Shown here: positions 35,501 to 44,135 of the stretch, one piece after another
How the letters are laid out: each line of letters starts with the position of its first letter
Position numbering within the stretch: position 1 is the first letter of the stretch
DNA from: Kocuria sp.
GTDB taxonomy: Bacteria > Actinomycetota > Actinomycetes > Actinomycetales > Micrococcaceae
DNA length: 64,000 nt
Direction: 5' to 3'
Assembly (NCBI RefSeq): GCF_030538595.1
Contig: NZ_JAUNTS010000002.1
Location: forward strand, 214,353-278,352
Made by a program: the position numbers and the translations under genes
Notes under the pieces: model-generated
Seen by the model: the letters and a program-made list of their open reading frames with translations, nothing else
Databases searched by the model: none
What the model was told of the DNA's origin: nothing

Positions 35501-37025
35501 TCCGGTTCAGGGGCTACCGGCCCCGGCCTGGGGCACGGATATGACCGAGCACAACGTGGACGAACTCTTGACTCAGTCAATTCGTCCCAGCGTAGTTCGG
35601 GTGAAAGATACGGCGAGCACTGTTGCTGACCGAGCACACAACGTGGGCGTCCCCGTTATTGGAGCTCATGACACGGTGCCCAAGAACATCCAATGGTGGG
35701 CATGTTTCCCCAAGGGAGCCTCCCGCACCTGGGCTGAAGACGTATTGTCCGCCGAGCAATGGGGCGACTGGCCTGTTTTGGTGACCCGCTACGGATCTGA
35801 TGGTGATGCTCGTGTCCTTGCTCAGCCCGGCAGCGTAGCCAAAGATCATCACGGGGGAATGGTGGCCACGACTCTGCTCGAAGAGGGCAGCGCGGCCGAC
35901 ATACTCGCCACCAGCGCGGAAGCTCTCAACATCACACTGCCCACGCCGCCGCCTCAGCCCGGCATCTCTTCAGCGGCCGAGCCTCACCATGCACCTGTGG
36001 CGCTGCGGGGCTGCGGTACCGTTCTGGTAGCTGGGCACGATTTGAAATTCGCCCAACCATGGATTGATCACCTCAAGCAACAAGGCGTCACGGTTCTGGT
36101 GGACCAGTGGGAAAACCATGCCGAACATGATGAAGAGCGCTCAACGGAGCTACTGGCACAAGCGGACACTGTGTTCTGTGAGTGGGGTCTTGGTAACGCG
36201 GTGTGGTATTCGCGCCGAGTCAGGGATGACCAAAAGCTGGTGGTGCGCGTCCACGCTCAAGAACTGAGGCGTCCCTACCTGAGCAAGATCAATCACCGTG
36301 CCGTGGATACGTTCATTTTTGTTGGCGAGCTCATGCGAGAAGCCGCTGTCCAATCTCACGGCGTACCTCGGTCCAAGACAGGGGTCATCCCCAACATTGT
36401 CCGCGCCGATCAGTTGGCACTGCCTAAGACCGCTGAGGCGGAGTTCACCTTGGGACTGGTTGGAATTGTGCCGCAGATCAAGCGTCTTGACCGAGCGATC
36501 ACAGTCATTGAAAACCTGGCTCAACGCGATGACCGTTGGCGGCTGCGCATCAAGGGCAAACGGCCCGAGGACTACCAGTGGATGCTGCGCCGGGAAGACG
36601 AAATGGCTTGGTACACGGCGTGCTACTCCCGGATCAATAACCTCAACCAGGCCATGGGTCGCGAAGTTGTGGGCTTTGATCCACACGGAAATGACATGCC
36701 GGAGTGGTTCACGGGAATTGGTTACGGACTCTCAGTCAGCGACTTGGAGTCTTTTCACCTCACACTTCCGGACGCCGCAGCCTCTGGGGCCGTACCCGTG
36801 TCCTTGGCCTGGCCGGGCGCTGACCGTATCTACCCCAGGGAATGGTTGGTGGCGTCCCTGGACAACATGGCGGATCACATTGCGCACATTCAGTCACATC
36901 ACGCTGAAGGCCATGCGCTCAGAGAGCGAGCCACTAATTTTGTACGTGACACCATGTCCGAGCCGCATGTTTTTCAGCAGCTGGACCTCAGCCTGATGGC
37001 GGAACACGGAAAGGATGCCAGATGA
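32571..37025 (+). CDS. Giant three-domain glycosyltransferase (GT4, CgeB-like, GT-B)
   Basis: 1484 residues. Residues about 30-75 look coiled-coil. Domain 1 (about 228-640) is GT4: HSNGYSIRTRG, GRTGYPWD, LPFVYEVRGLWEVTEAS, LLPNGVD, DYEGLDILLQAA and VSPLKPLEAFAASKPVIVSD. Domain 2 (about 655-985) is CgeB-like: ILIESAWTGNDGQW, IPSLFWNKEDPVH, HVFTTDADM and SVGDSPTMYSRRVVEI. After a linker, domain 3 (about 1145-1480) is another GT-B domain: CEWGLGNAVWYS, RVHAQELRRPYL, LGLVGIVPQIKRLDRAI and SDLESFHLTLPDAAASGAVP. It is cytosolic, with no signal. The start is TTG 32571. Three glycosyl transfers on one chain would suit assembly of a repeat unit; the sugars are unknown. Confidence 0.87.
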   Translation: MHDDERRAPQQAQRLLTAQIQRDPELAIERLQQNQASIRALTANVAQLEAKLRAERVAKGKLARQVREAEAELAHSSQAGGNNASERVPSVDASPVPADPVQEPAVGGNGRDVGAPAVDGAPGQPVDVVETAAAVVQPDVSLPELLERLAADPSPTRLAACLNRLWYRHGEINRCMDLIHTHQDLLPGMTSSQRSLVGKVQGTVRLEATIDRIIPQRSLGAAYRPETDRVMYCAYSTPVYHSNGYSIRTRGVVAGLRAAGADVFVVGRTGYPWDMNSVAKKPAKRRRQVAEMDGVDYVHLPEGDVTSARPDDYIQIAADSYVREARLRRPSLIQAASNYLNGLPALIAARRLGLPFVYEVRGLWEVTEASAKTGWENSERYAWQAGMEALVAQQADTVLAITQETKDELVRRGVEAEKIELLPNGVDSHTFLPIPRDDAYAKEHGISLNVPVIGFAGSLVDYEGLDILLQAANILRGRKKDCQIVIAGSGGVYDELKSYKSGHKLGWRVRFVGRRPASEIPRFLSCVDIVACPRKSLPVTEMVSPLKPLEAFAASKPVIVSDVSPHRTLVGENQERGLLAQPGNARSLADAIQTLIEDPELSTAKGRAGRLWAVDHRQWSHLGKELVQGIHPRAAARHAELAALGPTVKELRIGVIADEFTTKTLQRSATIIPLDRSNFSSQLETENLDFILIESAWTGNDGQWHRGVGYYSEEDDADLSSLLDLSRAANIPSLFWNKEDPVHIARFRKTGSRVDHVFTTDADMISEYLGEAHREATEGVVTASSLPFYADPTVHNPLPSQRPYEDTIAYAGTFYGERYAQRSAQLTSMLRCAKEHGLVIYDRQLAVPDSPYRFPQEFAGHVAGALPYDQVLDSYKSHVVNLNVNSVGDSPTMYSRRVVEIAASGGVLLSSWSRAITEVFGGQIPNTNNDLYWRAYLSAWTSDPTEHLAEAWLQMRSVLRSHTVSSALILMARTAGIPVQGLPAPAWGTDMTEHNVDELLTQSIRPSVVRVKDTASTVADRAHNVGVPVIGAHDTVPKNIQWWACFPKGASRTWAEDVLSAEQWGDWPVLVTRYGSDGDARVLAQPGSVAKDHHGGMVATTLLEEGSAADILATSAEALNITLPTPPPQPGISSAAEPHHAPVALRGCGTVLVAGHDLKFAQPWIDHLKQQGVTVLVDQWENHAEHDEERSTELLAQADTVFCEWGLGNAVWYSRRVRDDQKLVVRVHAQELRRPYLSKINHRAVDTFIFVGELMREAAVQSHGVPRSKTGVIPNIVRADQLALPKTAEAEFTLGLVGIVPQIKRLDRAITVIENLAQRDDRWRLRIKGKRPEDYQWMLRREDEMAWYTACYSRINNLNQAMGREVVGFDPHGNDMPEWFTGIGYGLSVSDLESFHLTLPDAAASGAVPVSLAWPGADRIYPREWLVASLDNMADHIAHIQSHHAEGHALRERATNFVRDTMSEPHVFQQLDLSLMAEHGKDAR

Positions 37026-37426
37026 GTAATTCTGCCGATTCAAAGACCTCCGGTGAGCCCCAAGAGCTGTCGCCGCAGCAGGAAGAACTGCGCAACGTCC
37101 TGAGGACACAGGCTCACGACATTTCCGGGCTGGCGGGCGAACTTGCCAGCAGTTATGAGAAAGAAGCTGGTTTTCTCAATGGTCTCATGCGCCGTGATGA
37201 ACAGATCAAAAAGCTCAAAGCAAAGAACAAGGCTCGGAAAAAGGAACGAGACACCCACCTCAAAAAGATCTGGTGGCTGGAATCTGAGCTGAACAAGTCC
37301 AAGGCGGCCCTGGAGGCTGAGCGCCAAGACTCACGGGGGCTGCGTCAACGCCTGGCCACCCTGCAGAGTTCACCGTTGGGCAAGGTTCAGCGTGCTTACT
37401 GGAACCTTCGTTCGAGGGGGCGATGA
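37022..37426 (+). CDS. Small coiled-coil protein between giant glycosyltransferases
   Basis: 134 residues, ATGA overlap with the previous gene and ATGA with the next. Residues about 20-115 are charged and heptad-like (EQIKKLKAKNKARKKERD, KIWWLESELNKSKAALEAE), with no catalytic motif, signal or membrane helix. The end LQSSPLGKVQRAYWNLRSRG is also a type of tail seen in glycosyltransferase-associated coiled coils. It probably scaffolds or measures the enzyme complex; that is inference from position and structure only. Confidence 0.8.
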   Translation: MSNSADSKTSGEPQELSPQQEELRNVLRTQAHDISGLAGELASSYEKEAGFLNGLMRRDEQIKKLKAKNKARKKERDTHLKKIWWLESELNKSKAALEAERQDSRGLRQRLATLQSSPLGKVQRAYWNLRSRGR

Positions 37427-40242
37427 TGGCACAACTCAATGTAGACCAAGCACTACTCCGGCAGGAAAATCTACATTCCCGCGTAGCGGAGCTGAAGGCT
37501 GTGAAAGCTCAAGCCGTGAGCGATTCGCAATACTATTCCTCCGCGGCCTTCAGGTCTTCAATGATCAACAAACCGGAGAGCATCGCCTGGCGGCCATCCC
37601 GCACGCCCCAGGAGTACCAACAGCGGCGCGCAGCAGTTTCCCGGGCAGCTGAAGTGGAAGCTCTGGTGGAGGCCTCGGCCAATTTGCCAGGGTCCAATGG
37701 CAGCCGGCTTCTGGTACCGCACCGAGTGAAGGTGGCTCTCCTGTGTGACGCGTTGCTTTTTGATGCCTTGGACGGGACTGCGGAGATCCGCTACATCAGC
37801 CCACAGAACTGGCAGGAAACGTTGGACTGGGCGGACACCCTTCTGGTGGCCTCCACGTGGCGTGGCCGTTTTGAGGACTGGCACGGAACCATCGGAGGCA
37901 ACAATCTCCTGCGTGCGGAGGTTATCCCGTACGCACGGGCTCATGATGTGCCGGTCATCTTCTACTCCAAAGAAGATCCGCCCAACTTTGCCAAGTTCTT
38001 GCCCGTTGCCCGGGACGCTGACTTCATTGTGACCTCGGATGATCTCAAGATTCCTGAGTACACGCAGGAATGTCCTGACGCCCGCAACGTGGTGGCCACC
38101 ACCTTCGGGGTGAATCCGGCTCTGCACCACCCCATTGGTTCACGCCGGCAACGGGATCAAAGAGTGCTGTTCGCGGGTTCCTGGTTGCAGCACAAATACC
38201 CCAAGCGGCAGCAAGCAGCGCGGCAGTTGTTTGAAGGAGTATTGGACTCCGGTAGGGATCTGCTGATCCTGGACCGCAACAGCTCTCTGGGGGACCCCAA
38301 CTACCACTACCCCGATCAGTACCTGCCCTATCTGGGACCAGGGGTTGGGCATGACGACCTCATGCGTCTGCAACGGACCGTAGATGTCCACTTGAACCTT
38401 AATTCGGTCAATTACAGCCCCACTATGTTTGCCAACCGGGTGGTGGAATTGCTGGCCATGGGCGCACTGGTGGTTTCCAACTACTCCATGGCTGTCAATG
38501 ACTTGTTCCCGGAAGTGCAGATCATTGACAAGGGTCGGGACGTGGGTGCCACATTGGATGCGGTCTCCGGGGAACACCGATACCGCACCCAAATGGACGG
38601 TATCCGGCGCGCCTTCACCCAGCACACCTCGCACGCCCGAATGGCAGACATCTTGGGATCGGCCGGGTTCCACACCAGCCACGCCCAACCACGAGTTGCT
38701 GTGACAGCCGAGCAGATCACCCCTGAGATCATGGAAACTGCTGGCAGACAGTCCTTGGGCGTGGAGGTTCTGGATCACCAGGCGCTCAAGAATCGCCGGG
38801 AGGACTTCGACGTCGTCGTTCCCATCAATCCCGCTTACCGCTACGGTCCCGATCACGTTCAGGATCTTGTCAACGGCTTTGCCTACACCGCCAGCGATGT
38901 TGTGACGCGGCTGGGACATGAAGCTGGGGGAGAGGTGATTCACCGTGAGGCCCACGAGTTCGTTCACCATGATTCTTACGATTCCGGGCGGAGTGCCGTT
39001 TGGATGAAGTCTCAAGCCGGCGATGCTCTCTTGGACCAGGCCACAGTCGGTGGGCACGCCTACACCATCGATCCCTTCGGCGTTGACACCCAGCCCACCA
39101 CCTGCATTGTCCTTGCAGAGCCGGCCACGGATGGAAGCCAGCCCGTCACGCGGCAAGACACGGTGCAGCCCATCCGGGCGGGAGACCCGGAACTGACCGT
39201 GATTGTTCCGGTCTACAACAACGGACGATTCCTGGAGCACAAGTGCTTCCGTTCCTTGCAGCGATCCTCAGTCTTTGAGCGAATGGAAATCCTGCTCATT
39301 GACGACGGCTCAACCGATGGGATCACCCCGCAAATCGTGCAAAACCTGGCTCAGCGTTTCCCGCAGCAGGTCCGTGCCTTTGGTAATCCGACCGGTGGTT
39401 CTGGCAGCGCGTCCCGGGCTCGCAATCAAGGTCTTCACATGGCCACCGCACCATTTGTCACGTATCTGGATCCGGACAATGAGGCCCTGGGTGATGGTTT
39501 TGCCCACCTTCTGGAAATCGTGAAACGGACCGGTGTGGATTTTGCCATCGGCAACATGCTGAAGCTGTCCACGCGGCGTTGGCGCGTGGACAACACGGGT
39601 CACCTGAGCAAACACCTCCCCTTGTCCTGGGAAGGTGGTCTTGCATCTCCCGCTGATGCCCTGGAACGAATCAATTTCCAGCCCATGTCCATCCAAGCGT
39701 TGGTGGCTCAGACCGGTTGGCTGCGCGGCATTGGGCTCCATCAGCCCTTGGGCGCGTTGGGTCAGGACTCCTACGCGTTTCAACAGATGCTCCACGGTGC
39801 TCGGCGTGTGGCATTGGCCGGTGAGACCATCCACGTGTACTACGGTGCCGTGTCCAACTCCATGGTCAATACCGTGGGACCGGGGTTCTTCCGAAAATAC
39901 CTGCCCATGGAACAAGCACGATCGGAGTGGTTGAAGGACCAGGGACTGTATCAGTCCTACTGCCAGACACGGGCGCGGCCATTCTTGGCCGGTTGGATCT
40001 TGAACAAGCTCAACAAGGATGTTGCCCCGGAGGCCATGGACGAGTGCCGTGAATTGGTGCGGCAGTTGGCTGCCTTCTACGAAATCAAATTGGAGGAGCA
40101 GCTGGACCAGGATGGTCATTCCATCCTGACTCTTGTGGACCCCCCTGCTGATCCAGAGGCGGCACCCGAGACCCAAGATCCCAGCACCGTGGAAATTGAC
40201 GTGCCCATTGACCACCCGCGGCCACCGGCGGGGGACTCCTGA
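37423..40242 (+). CDS. Two-domain glycosyltransferase: CgeB-like plus GT2
   Basis: 939 residues. A helical N-terminus (1-100) is followed by a CgeB-like domain (about 102-430): VKVALLCDALLFDAL, LVASTWRGRFEDWHG, VPVIFYSKEDPPNF, VHLNLNSVNYSPTMFANRVV and ELLAMGALVVSNYS. A linker similar to a region of the preceding giant enzyme leads to a GT2 domain from about residue 588: LTVIVPVYNNGRFL, LLIDDGSTDG, RNQGLHMA and YLDPDNEAL in the metal-binding position. An acidic/Pro-rich tail ends the protein. Both neighbours overlap, so it is part of one tightly coupled operon. The same two-domain plan as the enzyme at 29.2-31.1 kb suggests duplication. Confidence 0.88.
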   Translation: MMAQLNVDQALLRQENLHSRVAELKAVKAQAVSDSQYYSSAAFRSSMINKPESIAWRPSRTPQEYQQRRAAVSRAAEVEALVEASANLPGSNGSRLLVPHRVKVALLCDALLFDALDGTAEIRYISPQNWQETLDWADTLLVASTWRGRFEDWHGTIGGNNLLRAEVIPYARAHDVPVIFYSKEDPPNFAKFLPVARDADFIVTSDDLKIPEYTQECPDARNVVATTFGVNPALHHPIGSRRQRDQRVLFAGSWLQHKYPKRQQAARQLFEGVLDSGRDLLILDRNSSLGDPNYHYPDQYLPYLGPGVGHDDLMRLQRTVDVHLNLNSVNYSPTMFANRVVELLAMGALVVSNYSMAVNDLFPEVQIIDKGRDVGATLDAVSGEHRYRTQMDGIRRAFTQHTSHARMADILGSAGFHTSHAQPRVAVTAEQITPEIMETAGRQSLGVEVLDHQALKNRREDFDVVVPINPAYRYGPDHVQDLVNGFAYTASDVVTRLGHEAGGEVIHREAHEFVHHDSYDSGRSAVWMKSQAGDALLDQATVGGHAYTIDPFGVDTQPTTCIVLAEPATDGSQPVTRQDTVQPIRAGDPELTVIVPVYNNGRFLEHKCFRSLQRSSVFERMEILLIDDGSTDGITPQIVQNLAQRFPQQVRAFGNPTGGSGSASRARNQGLHMATAPFVTYLDPDNEALGDGFAHLLEIVKRTGVDFAIGNMLKLSTRRWRVDNTGHLSKHLPLSWEGGLASPADALERINFQPMSIQALVAQTGWLRGIGLHQPLGALGQDSYAFQQMLHGARRVALAGETIHVYYGAVSNSMVNTVGPGFFRKYLPMEQARSEWLKDQGLYQSYCQTRARPFLAGWILNKLNKDVAPEAMDECRELVRQLAAFYEIKLEEQLDQDGHSILTLVDPPADPEAAPETQDPSTVEIDVPIDHPRPPAGDS

Positions 40243-42206
40243 TGGTCAACCTCCAAGCCGCTCAGCGCCAGGTGCTAGGCACCAATTTTCGCGAATCCAA
40301 AGATGAGGCGCGTCTTGTGCGCAATCTGCTGAACGGCTCTCTGCGGATGAGTCCCCACAAAGCCTGGCAACTACCGAAAACCCCCACCTGGACTGAAGAC
40401 CCGTTTGATGACTTCAACTGGCAATTTCAGTTCCACATGCTGCGCTGGTTGGATCCCCTGCGTCGGGCCGGCTTGAAAGGCAACGACGACGCTCGGGCCA
40501 TGTGGGAGCATTATGCCCGATCCTGGATCGAGGCCAATCCGCCTGGTGAGAGCAAATCCAAATGGGCCTGGGTGGACATGACCGACGGCATCCGAGCGCA
40601 GGAACTGTGTTTTGGCCTTCCACTGGTAGGGGAGCAGCCGTGGTTGGTGGATTCCCTGGAACAGCACGGTGAATGGTTGGCAGATCCTGAACACCTGCAG
40701 CCCGGTAACCATGGTATGCACCAGCTCAACGGCCTGTTTGTGGTTGGGGCGGTCCTTCAAGACCAAAAATTTCTGGACCGAGCTGTCAGTGGAATAGGCG
40801 AATTTCTCAGGGCAGCTTGGGATCAACAAGGCATGAATGCTGAAGGAGCCATCACCTACCACCGCCAGAACCTCACGTGGTGGGAAGACACATTACGCCG
40901 GTTCGATCTTGAGCAAATTGACCGTCCTGAAGGTGCAGAGCGACTGATCCTGGTTCCTGAGATCCTGGCGCATGAGACCTCCCCCTTGGGGCGGTTTGCT
41001 CGGATCGGTGACACGGATGGTTCATCGCCGTCGTTGATCGAGCATCCCTACACGAGTTACGTGACCTCGCAAGGTCGCCGGGGTACACCCCCCGCCAGCA
41101 CAACAGCGGTGTACGACGCCGGCTACGCATACGTGCGCAGCGGCTGGGGGCAAGGGGAACGGGCGTTCTCCGATGAAACCTACCTCACCGTGCTGTTTGG
41201 CGCGCAGAACAAACAGCACGGCCACATGGACGGCACCAGCCTGACCTGTGCAACCCGAGGTGTGCAGTGGCTTGATGACCAAGGCCGATTCCATTACGGC
41301 AGGGACGCCACCCGGCGCTATGTGGTCTCCCGTGCGGCGCACAATTTGTTGGTATTGCCGTCAGAATCACCGCGAAAAGCCCGCAGCGTTGCGTTGGAGA
41401 AACATCAGGAGACTGAATCCTACGTTGATTTTCTGTTGACAGATCCCAGCTACGACGACGTCACCATCCAACGCCGAGTCATTTATCTCAAGCATTGGGA
41501 TCTGACTGCAGTGCTGGACACGGTGCAGGCGGAGAAGAGCGTGCAGGTTGAACAACGATGGCACTGCGGGAAAGGGATTGAGGCCAAAGCTCTGTCCTTC
41601 GGCTTTTCCCTCGGCCACGGCGACCAGAACTTCCACATTGCAAACCTGACGTCTCAGACACACCGCGATATCCGGCGCGGCTTGGACAATCCCATGATTG
41701 GCTGGACCTCTGCGGGGTGGCGCAAACGCGCACCCATTGATGTGGCCACCACATATGATTCTGGTGATCAGATTCTGATGGGCTCGTTACTGGGTACGTG
41801 GTGCCCCCCTGCCGTGGACCTTTTGAAACAGGCTTGGGCAGACGTGCAGATCACGGCTGCCGTGGAGAACCTGCTGCCCCCCAGCCTCTTGGCACCGCCG
41901 TGGCCCGGTGCGCTGGAGACCCCGCGCCCAACTCGCCCGGATCAGTTGACCGTTGACGCTGAAGTTGTGGCACCCGGGGTGGTGCGTGTGATCGCAGACG
42001 GACCGCATCGGTATTTCGCCTTCGATCTCTTTGACGCCGCTGATGCTGTGACAATTGGTGCATGGCAGGGCCGAGGCGACTTCACCGTGGATGTTGGCAA
42101 GTTAAAGACCCCACGTATTCGGGTTCGGCACCGGAGCACCCCCCAAGAGCGCGAACAGGTTGTGCTCGACATCAAGCGCAGATTCACCAGAACCTCACCT
42201 CCATAG
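40242..42206 (+). CDS. Heparinase II/III-like protein without signal peptide
   Basis: 654 residues. The N-terminal (alpha/alpha)-toroid part has WAWVDMTDGIRAQELCFGLP and PGNHGMHQLNGLFVVGAVL; the C-terminal beta part has KQHGHMDGTSLTCATRGVQW, DDQGRFHYG and SRAAHNLLVLPSE, matching heparinase II/III-like enzymes. Conserved His and Tyr candidates are present. Known relatives are secreted lyases of uronate-containing glycans, but this one starts MVNLQAAQRQVLG with no signal, inside a biosynthetic operon. Dermatan sulfate epimerase shares the fold, so polymer epimerisation or editing on the cytosolic side is an alternative to lyase activity. The start overlaps the previous stop (TGATG). Confidence 0.82.
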   Translation: MVNLQAAQRQVLGTNFRESKDEARLVRNLLNGSLRMSPHKAWQLPKTPTWTEDPFDDFNWQFQFHMLRWLDPLRRAGLKGNDDARAMWEHYARSWIEANPPGESKSKWAWVDMTDGIRAQELCFGLPLVGEQPWLVDSLEQHGEWLADPEHLQPGNHGMHQLNGLFVVGAVLQDQKFLDRAVSGIGEFLRAAWDQQGMNAEGAITYHRQNLTWWEDTLRRFDLEQIDRPEGAERLILVPEILAHETSPLGRFARIGDTDGSSPSLIEHPYTSYVTSQGRRGTPPASTTAVYDAGYAYVRSGWGQGERAFSDETYLTVLFGAQNKQHGHMDGTSLTCATRGVQWLDDQGRFHYGRDATRRYVVSRAAHNLLVLPSESPRKARSVALEKHQETESYVDFLLTDPSYDDVTIQRRVIYLKHWDLTAVLDTVQAEKSVQVEQRWHCGKGIEAKALSFGFSLGHGDQNFHIANLTSQTHRDIRRGLDNPMIGWTSAGWRKRAPIDVATTYDSGDQILMGSLLGTWCPPAVDLLKQAWADVQITAAVENLLPPSLLAPPWPGALETPRPTRPDQLTVDAEVVAPGVVRVIADGPHRYFAFDLFDAADAVTIGAWQGRGDFTVDVGKLKTPRIRVRHRSTPQEREQVVLDIKRRFTRTSPP

Positions 42207-42276
42207 ATGTCGGCCTGAGTCACACATATTCACCGCCGCTCCTGAAAAATAATCCCCCCAGAGGAAAGGACCCCCC

Positions 42277-42648
42277 ATGTCCCTGAAAAATACCCCCGCT
42301 CTCCGTGCATCCTTAGCTGTTCTTTTGCTGGCTGGAGGTTTCACTGTGGCCGGGTGCGGAGGCAATGACAACACCTCTGCCGACGCCACGCCGTCCGCAG
42401 AGTCGACGGCGACTGCCTCTGCCACCGATTCTGCAACTGCCGAAACCACCATTCCTGATTTCACGGAGAAGCCACTGTACGACGCCATTGTTTTCGCGCG
42501 GGAGAACGATCTCAGCTACCAACTGGAGGGCGCTGAAATCGCCGACATCGACAACACCCGCGAGTACACCGTGACGGAACAGACACCCGAGGCCGGTTCT
42601 GAGTTCAAACCCCGAGACGTTCTGACACTGACTGTCGAACAGCAGTGA
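42277..42648 (+). CDS. Lipoprotein with a single PASTA domain
   Basis: 123 residues. The signal with lipobox TVAGC makes it a likely membrane lipoprotein. A Ser/Thr/Ala linker (about 30-58) is followed by one PASTA-like repeat: IPDFTEKPLYDAIVFARE, ending VTEQTPEAGSEFKPRDVLTL. PASTA domains bind peptidoglycan fragments in Ser/Thr kinases and PBPs. A free one-domain PASTA lipoprotein in a polysaccharide operon could position the export or ligation machinery on the wall; this is inferred. GAGGAAAGG precedes the ATG. A hairpin begins 22 bases after its stop. Confidence 0.85.
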   Translation: MSLKNTPALRASLAVLLLAGGFTVAGCGGNDNTSADATPSAESTATASATDSATAETTIPDFTEKPLYDAIVFARENDLSYQLEGAEIADIDNTREYTVTEQTPEAGSEFKPRDVLTLTVEQQ

Positions 42649-44135
42649 CCACACTCGATGAAAGGCTGTTCTTCCTGGTCCCGGGGCTAACCTCGGGACC
42701 AGGAAGCAACACAAGCCTGACTGACCAACCCCAGTTGGTGTTGCAAACCAAGGGGGCTGAGAACTTTACGTACGAGCGCTGCGTGGCCGCATCCACCGAG
42801 CCAGGTGTGCAGTTGAACCTGGTGGACAGATTTACCGCGTCCCATGATGCTGCGCAGAAATCAGCTGTCACATGGGCCTGTGCACCCGGGGAAGAATGGG
42901 TGTTGCGAGGGTCGGGGATTGAAGTTTTCAGGGCAGGTCAGAAGACCCTGGAAATCACGTGGTTGGCTTCTACTCCACTGGCAGTTCAATGGCATGAGCC
43001 CGTTGTTGCTGAATTTGGGGCAGACGTCGGTGCGCCTTACGCCCACGGATACGTGGAGATCACCCTGCTGGAGGGAAGTGGGGAGATCCGCACCAGCATC
43101 CGCACCAGCGACTTTTTCTACCGCGACTGGGGTCTCACACCTGGTGCAGCTGGATGGCAGCAGCACCGCGGGGAAGTCCCCGTCAACTACTTCCTGGACG
43201 AGTTCCCTGGTGCTACTCACGCCGTCTTGGTGTTCTCCGCATTGGGACCGCGGGGAAGCTTCACCTACAACTACAAGCGTTCCTTGGACGCATTGCCGGC
43301 ACACAAGATTTATGTCTTGGATGACTTCGGCGATCAGGGTGCCTACTTTCACAGCCACTCACGAAACCTTGCCATCCACCGCTCCGTCCTCGCGGCGCTC
43401 CAGCAAGCCCTCAACAGTTTGAACGTTCCGCTGGAACGCACTCATGCAGTGGGATCCTCCAAGGGAGGTACCGCCGCCTTGATGTTCGGCGCAGAATTGG
43501 GGGTTGCCAACATCATTGTCGGTGCACCCCAGGTTAAAATTGGATCCTTCCTGAAGACTCCACACCCAAATATTCTGCGGTTCATGGCAGGCGATCACAC
43601 AGAACAAAGTGTGAAGTGGGCAGATGAGATTTTGACTGAATACATCCAACAGTTGACAGACAACACAAGCGTCACAGTGGTGATCGGGGACCGTGATCAT
43701 CATTATCGTGATCATTTACCCGTATTGTTAGATTTTTTTGATGCTGCGGGACGGTCACGGCCAGCCGTGAAAGTACTTCCTGGAATCGACCATGCCTCAA
43801 TTGGTAAACCGTATGCGGAGCTCCTGCCACGACTACTTGAAGAGGTCATGGGGCTGACTGAGACCGTCAGCTATTTTCTGCAGGGTTGGGATTTTGAAGT
43901 TTTAATGCAGTTTGATCGGGTAGAGGTCACCCTATCCTCGCCATCCGATGGGTCGCAGGCGGCCATCTACTTGATGGAGAGCAACGTGGCGACTCAAAAA
44001 ATCCCCTACAGCAGCGAGTCCCGCAGGTTGGAATTCTTCCTCGCAGTGGGGGAGAAGTCGCGGCTGCGTTTCTATGTGAAAAAGGGCGATCAGCGCGAAG
44101 CCTTGTCCACATCGGTCCTCTCTGGTACGCCATGA
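42645..44135 (+). CDS. Asp2-like alpha/beta-hydrolase-fold protein
   Basis: Up to 496 residues, starting at GTG 42645, which overlaps the PASTA gene stop as GTGA. The C-terminal half resembles the Asp2 acyl-transfer domain: VLVFSALGPRGSFTYNYKRS, HAVGSSKGGTAALMFGAEL with the nucleophile Ser, VVIGDRDHHYRDH, and PGIDHASIGKPY as the likely His. Streptococcal Asp2 O-acetylates GlcNAc on adhesins; here O-acylation or deacylation of the polymer is plausible. Because a 13-bp hairpin sits at codons 10-21, the true start may be further in, for example near 42736. No signal peptide is present. Confidence 0.78.
   Translation: MTTLDERLFFLVPGLTSGPGSNTSLTDQPQLVLQTKGAENFTYERCVAASTEPGVQLNLVDRFTASHDAAQKSAVTWACAPGEEWVLRGSGIEVFRAGQKTLEITWLASTPLAVQWHEPVVAEFGADVGAPYAHGYVEITLLEGSGEIRTSIRTSDFFYRDWGLTPGAAGWQQHRGEVPVNYFLDEFPGATHAVLVFSALGPRGSFTYNYKRSLDALPAHKIYVLDDFGDQGAYFHSHSRNLAIHRSVLAALQQALNSLNVPLERTHAVGSSKGGTAALMFGAELGVANIIVGAPQVKIGSFLKTPHPNILRFMAGDHTEQSVKWADEILTEYIQQLTDNTSVTVVIGDRDHHYRDHLPVLLDFFDAAGRSRPAVKVLPGIDHASIGKPYAELLPRLLEEVMGLTETVSYFLQGWDFEVLMQFDRVEVTLSSPSDGSQAAIYLMESNVATQKIPYSSESRRLEFFLAVGEKSRLRFYVKKGDQREALSTSVLSGTP
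42671..42706 (+). terminator. Hairpin after the PASTA lipoprotein gene
   Basis: Arms 42671-42683 and 42694-42706 (13 bp) are exact inverted copies with a 10-base centre; one G-T pair can extend the stem. It lies 22 bases after the PASTA stop and either terminates or attenuates transcription, or, if the downstream GTG start is right, folds within the first codons of the Asp2-like gene. There is no T-run. Confidence 0.6.
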
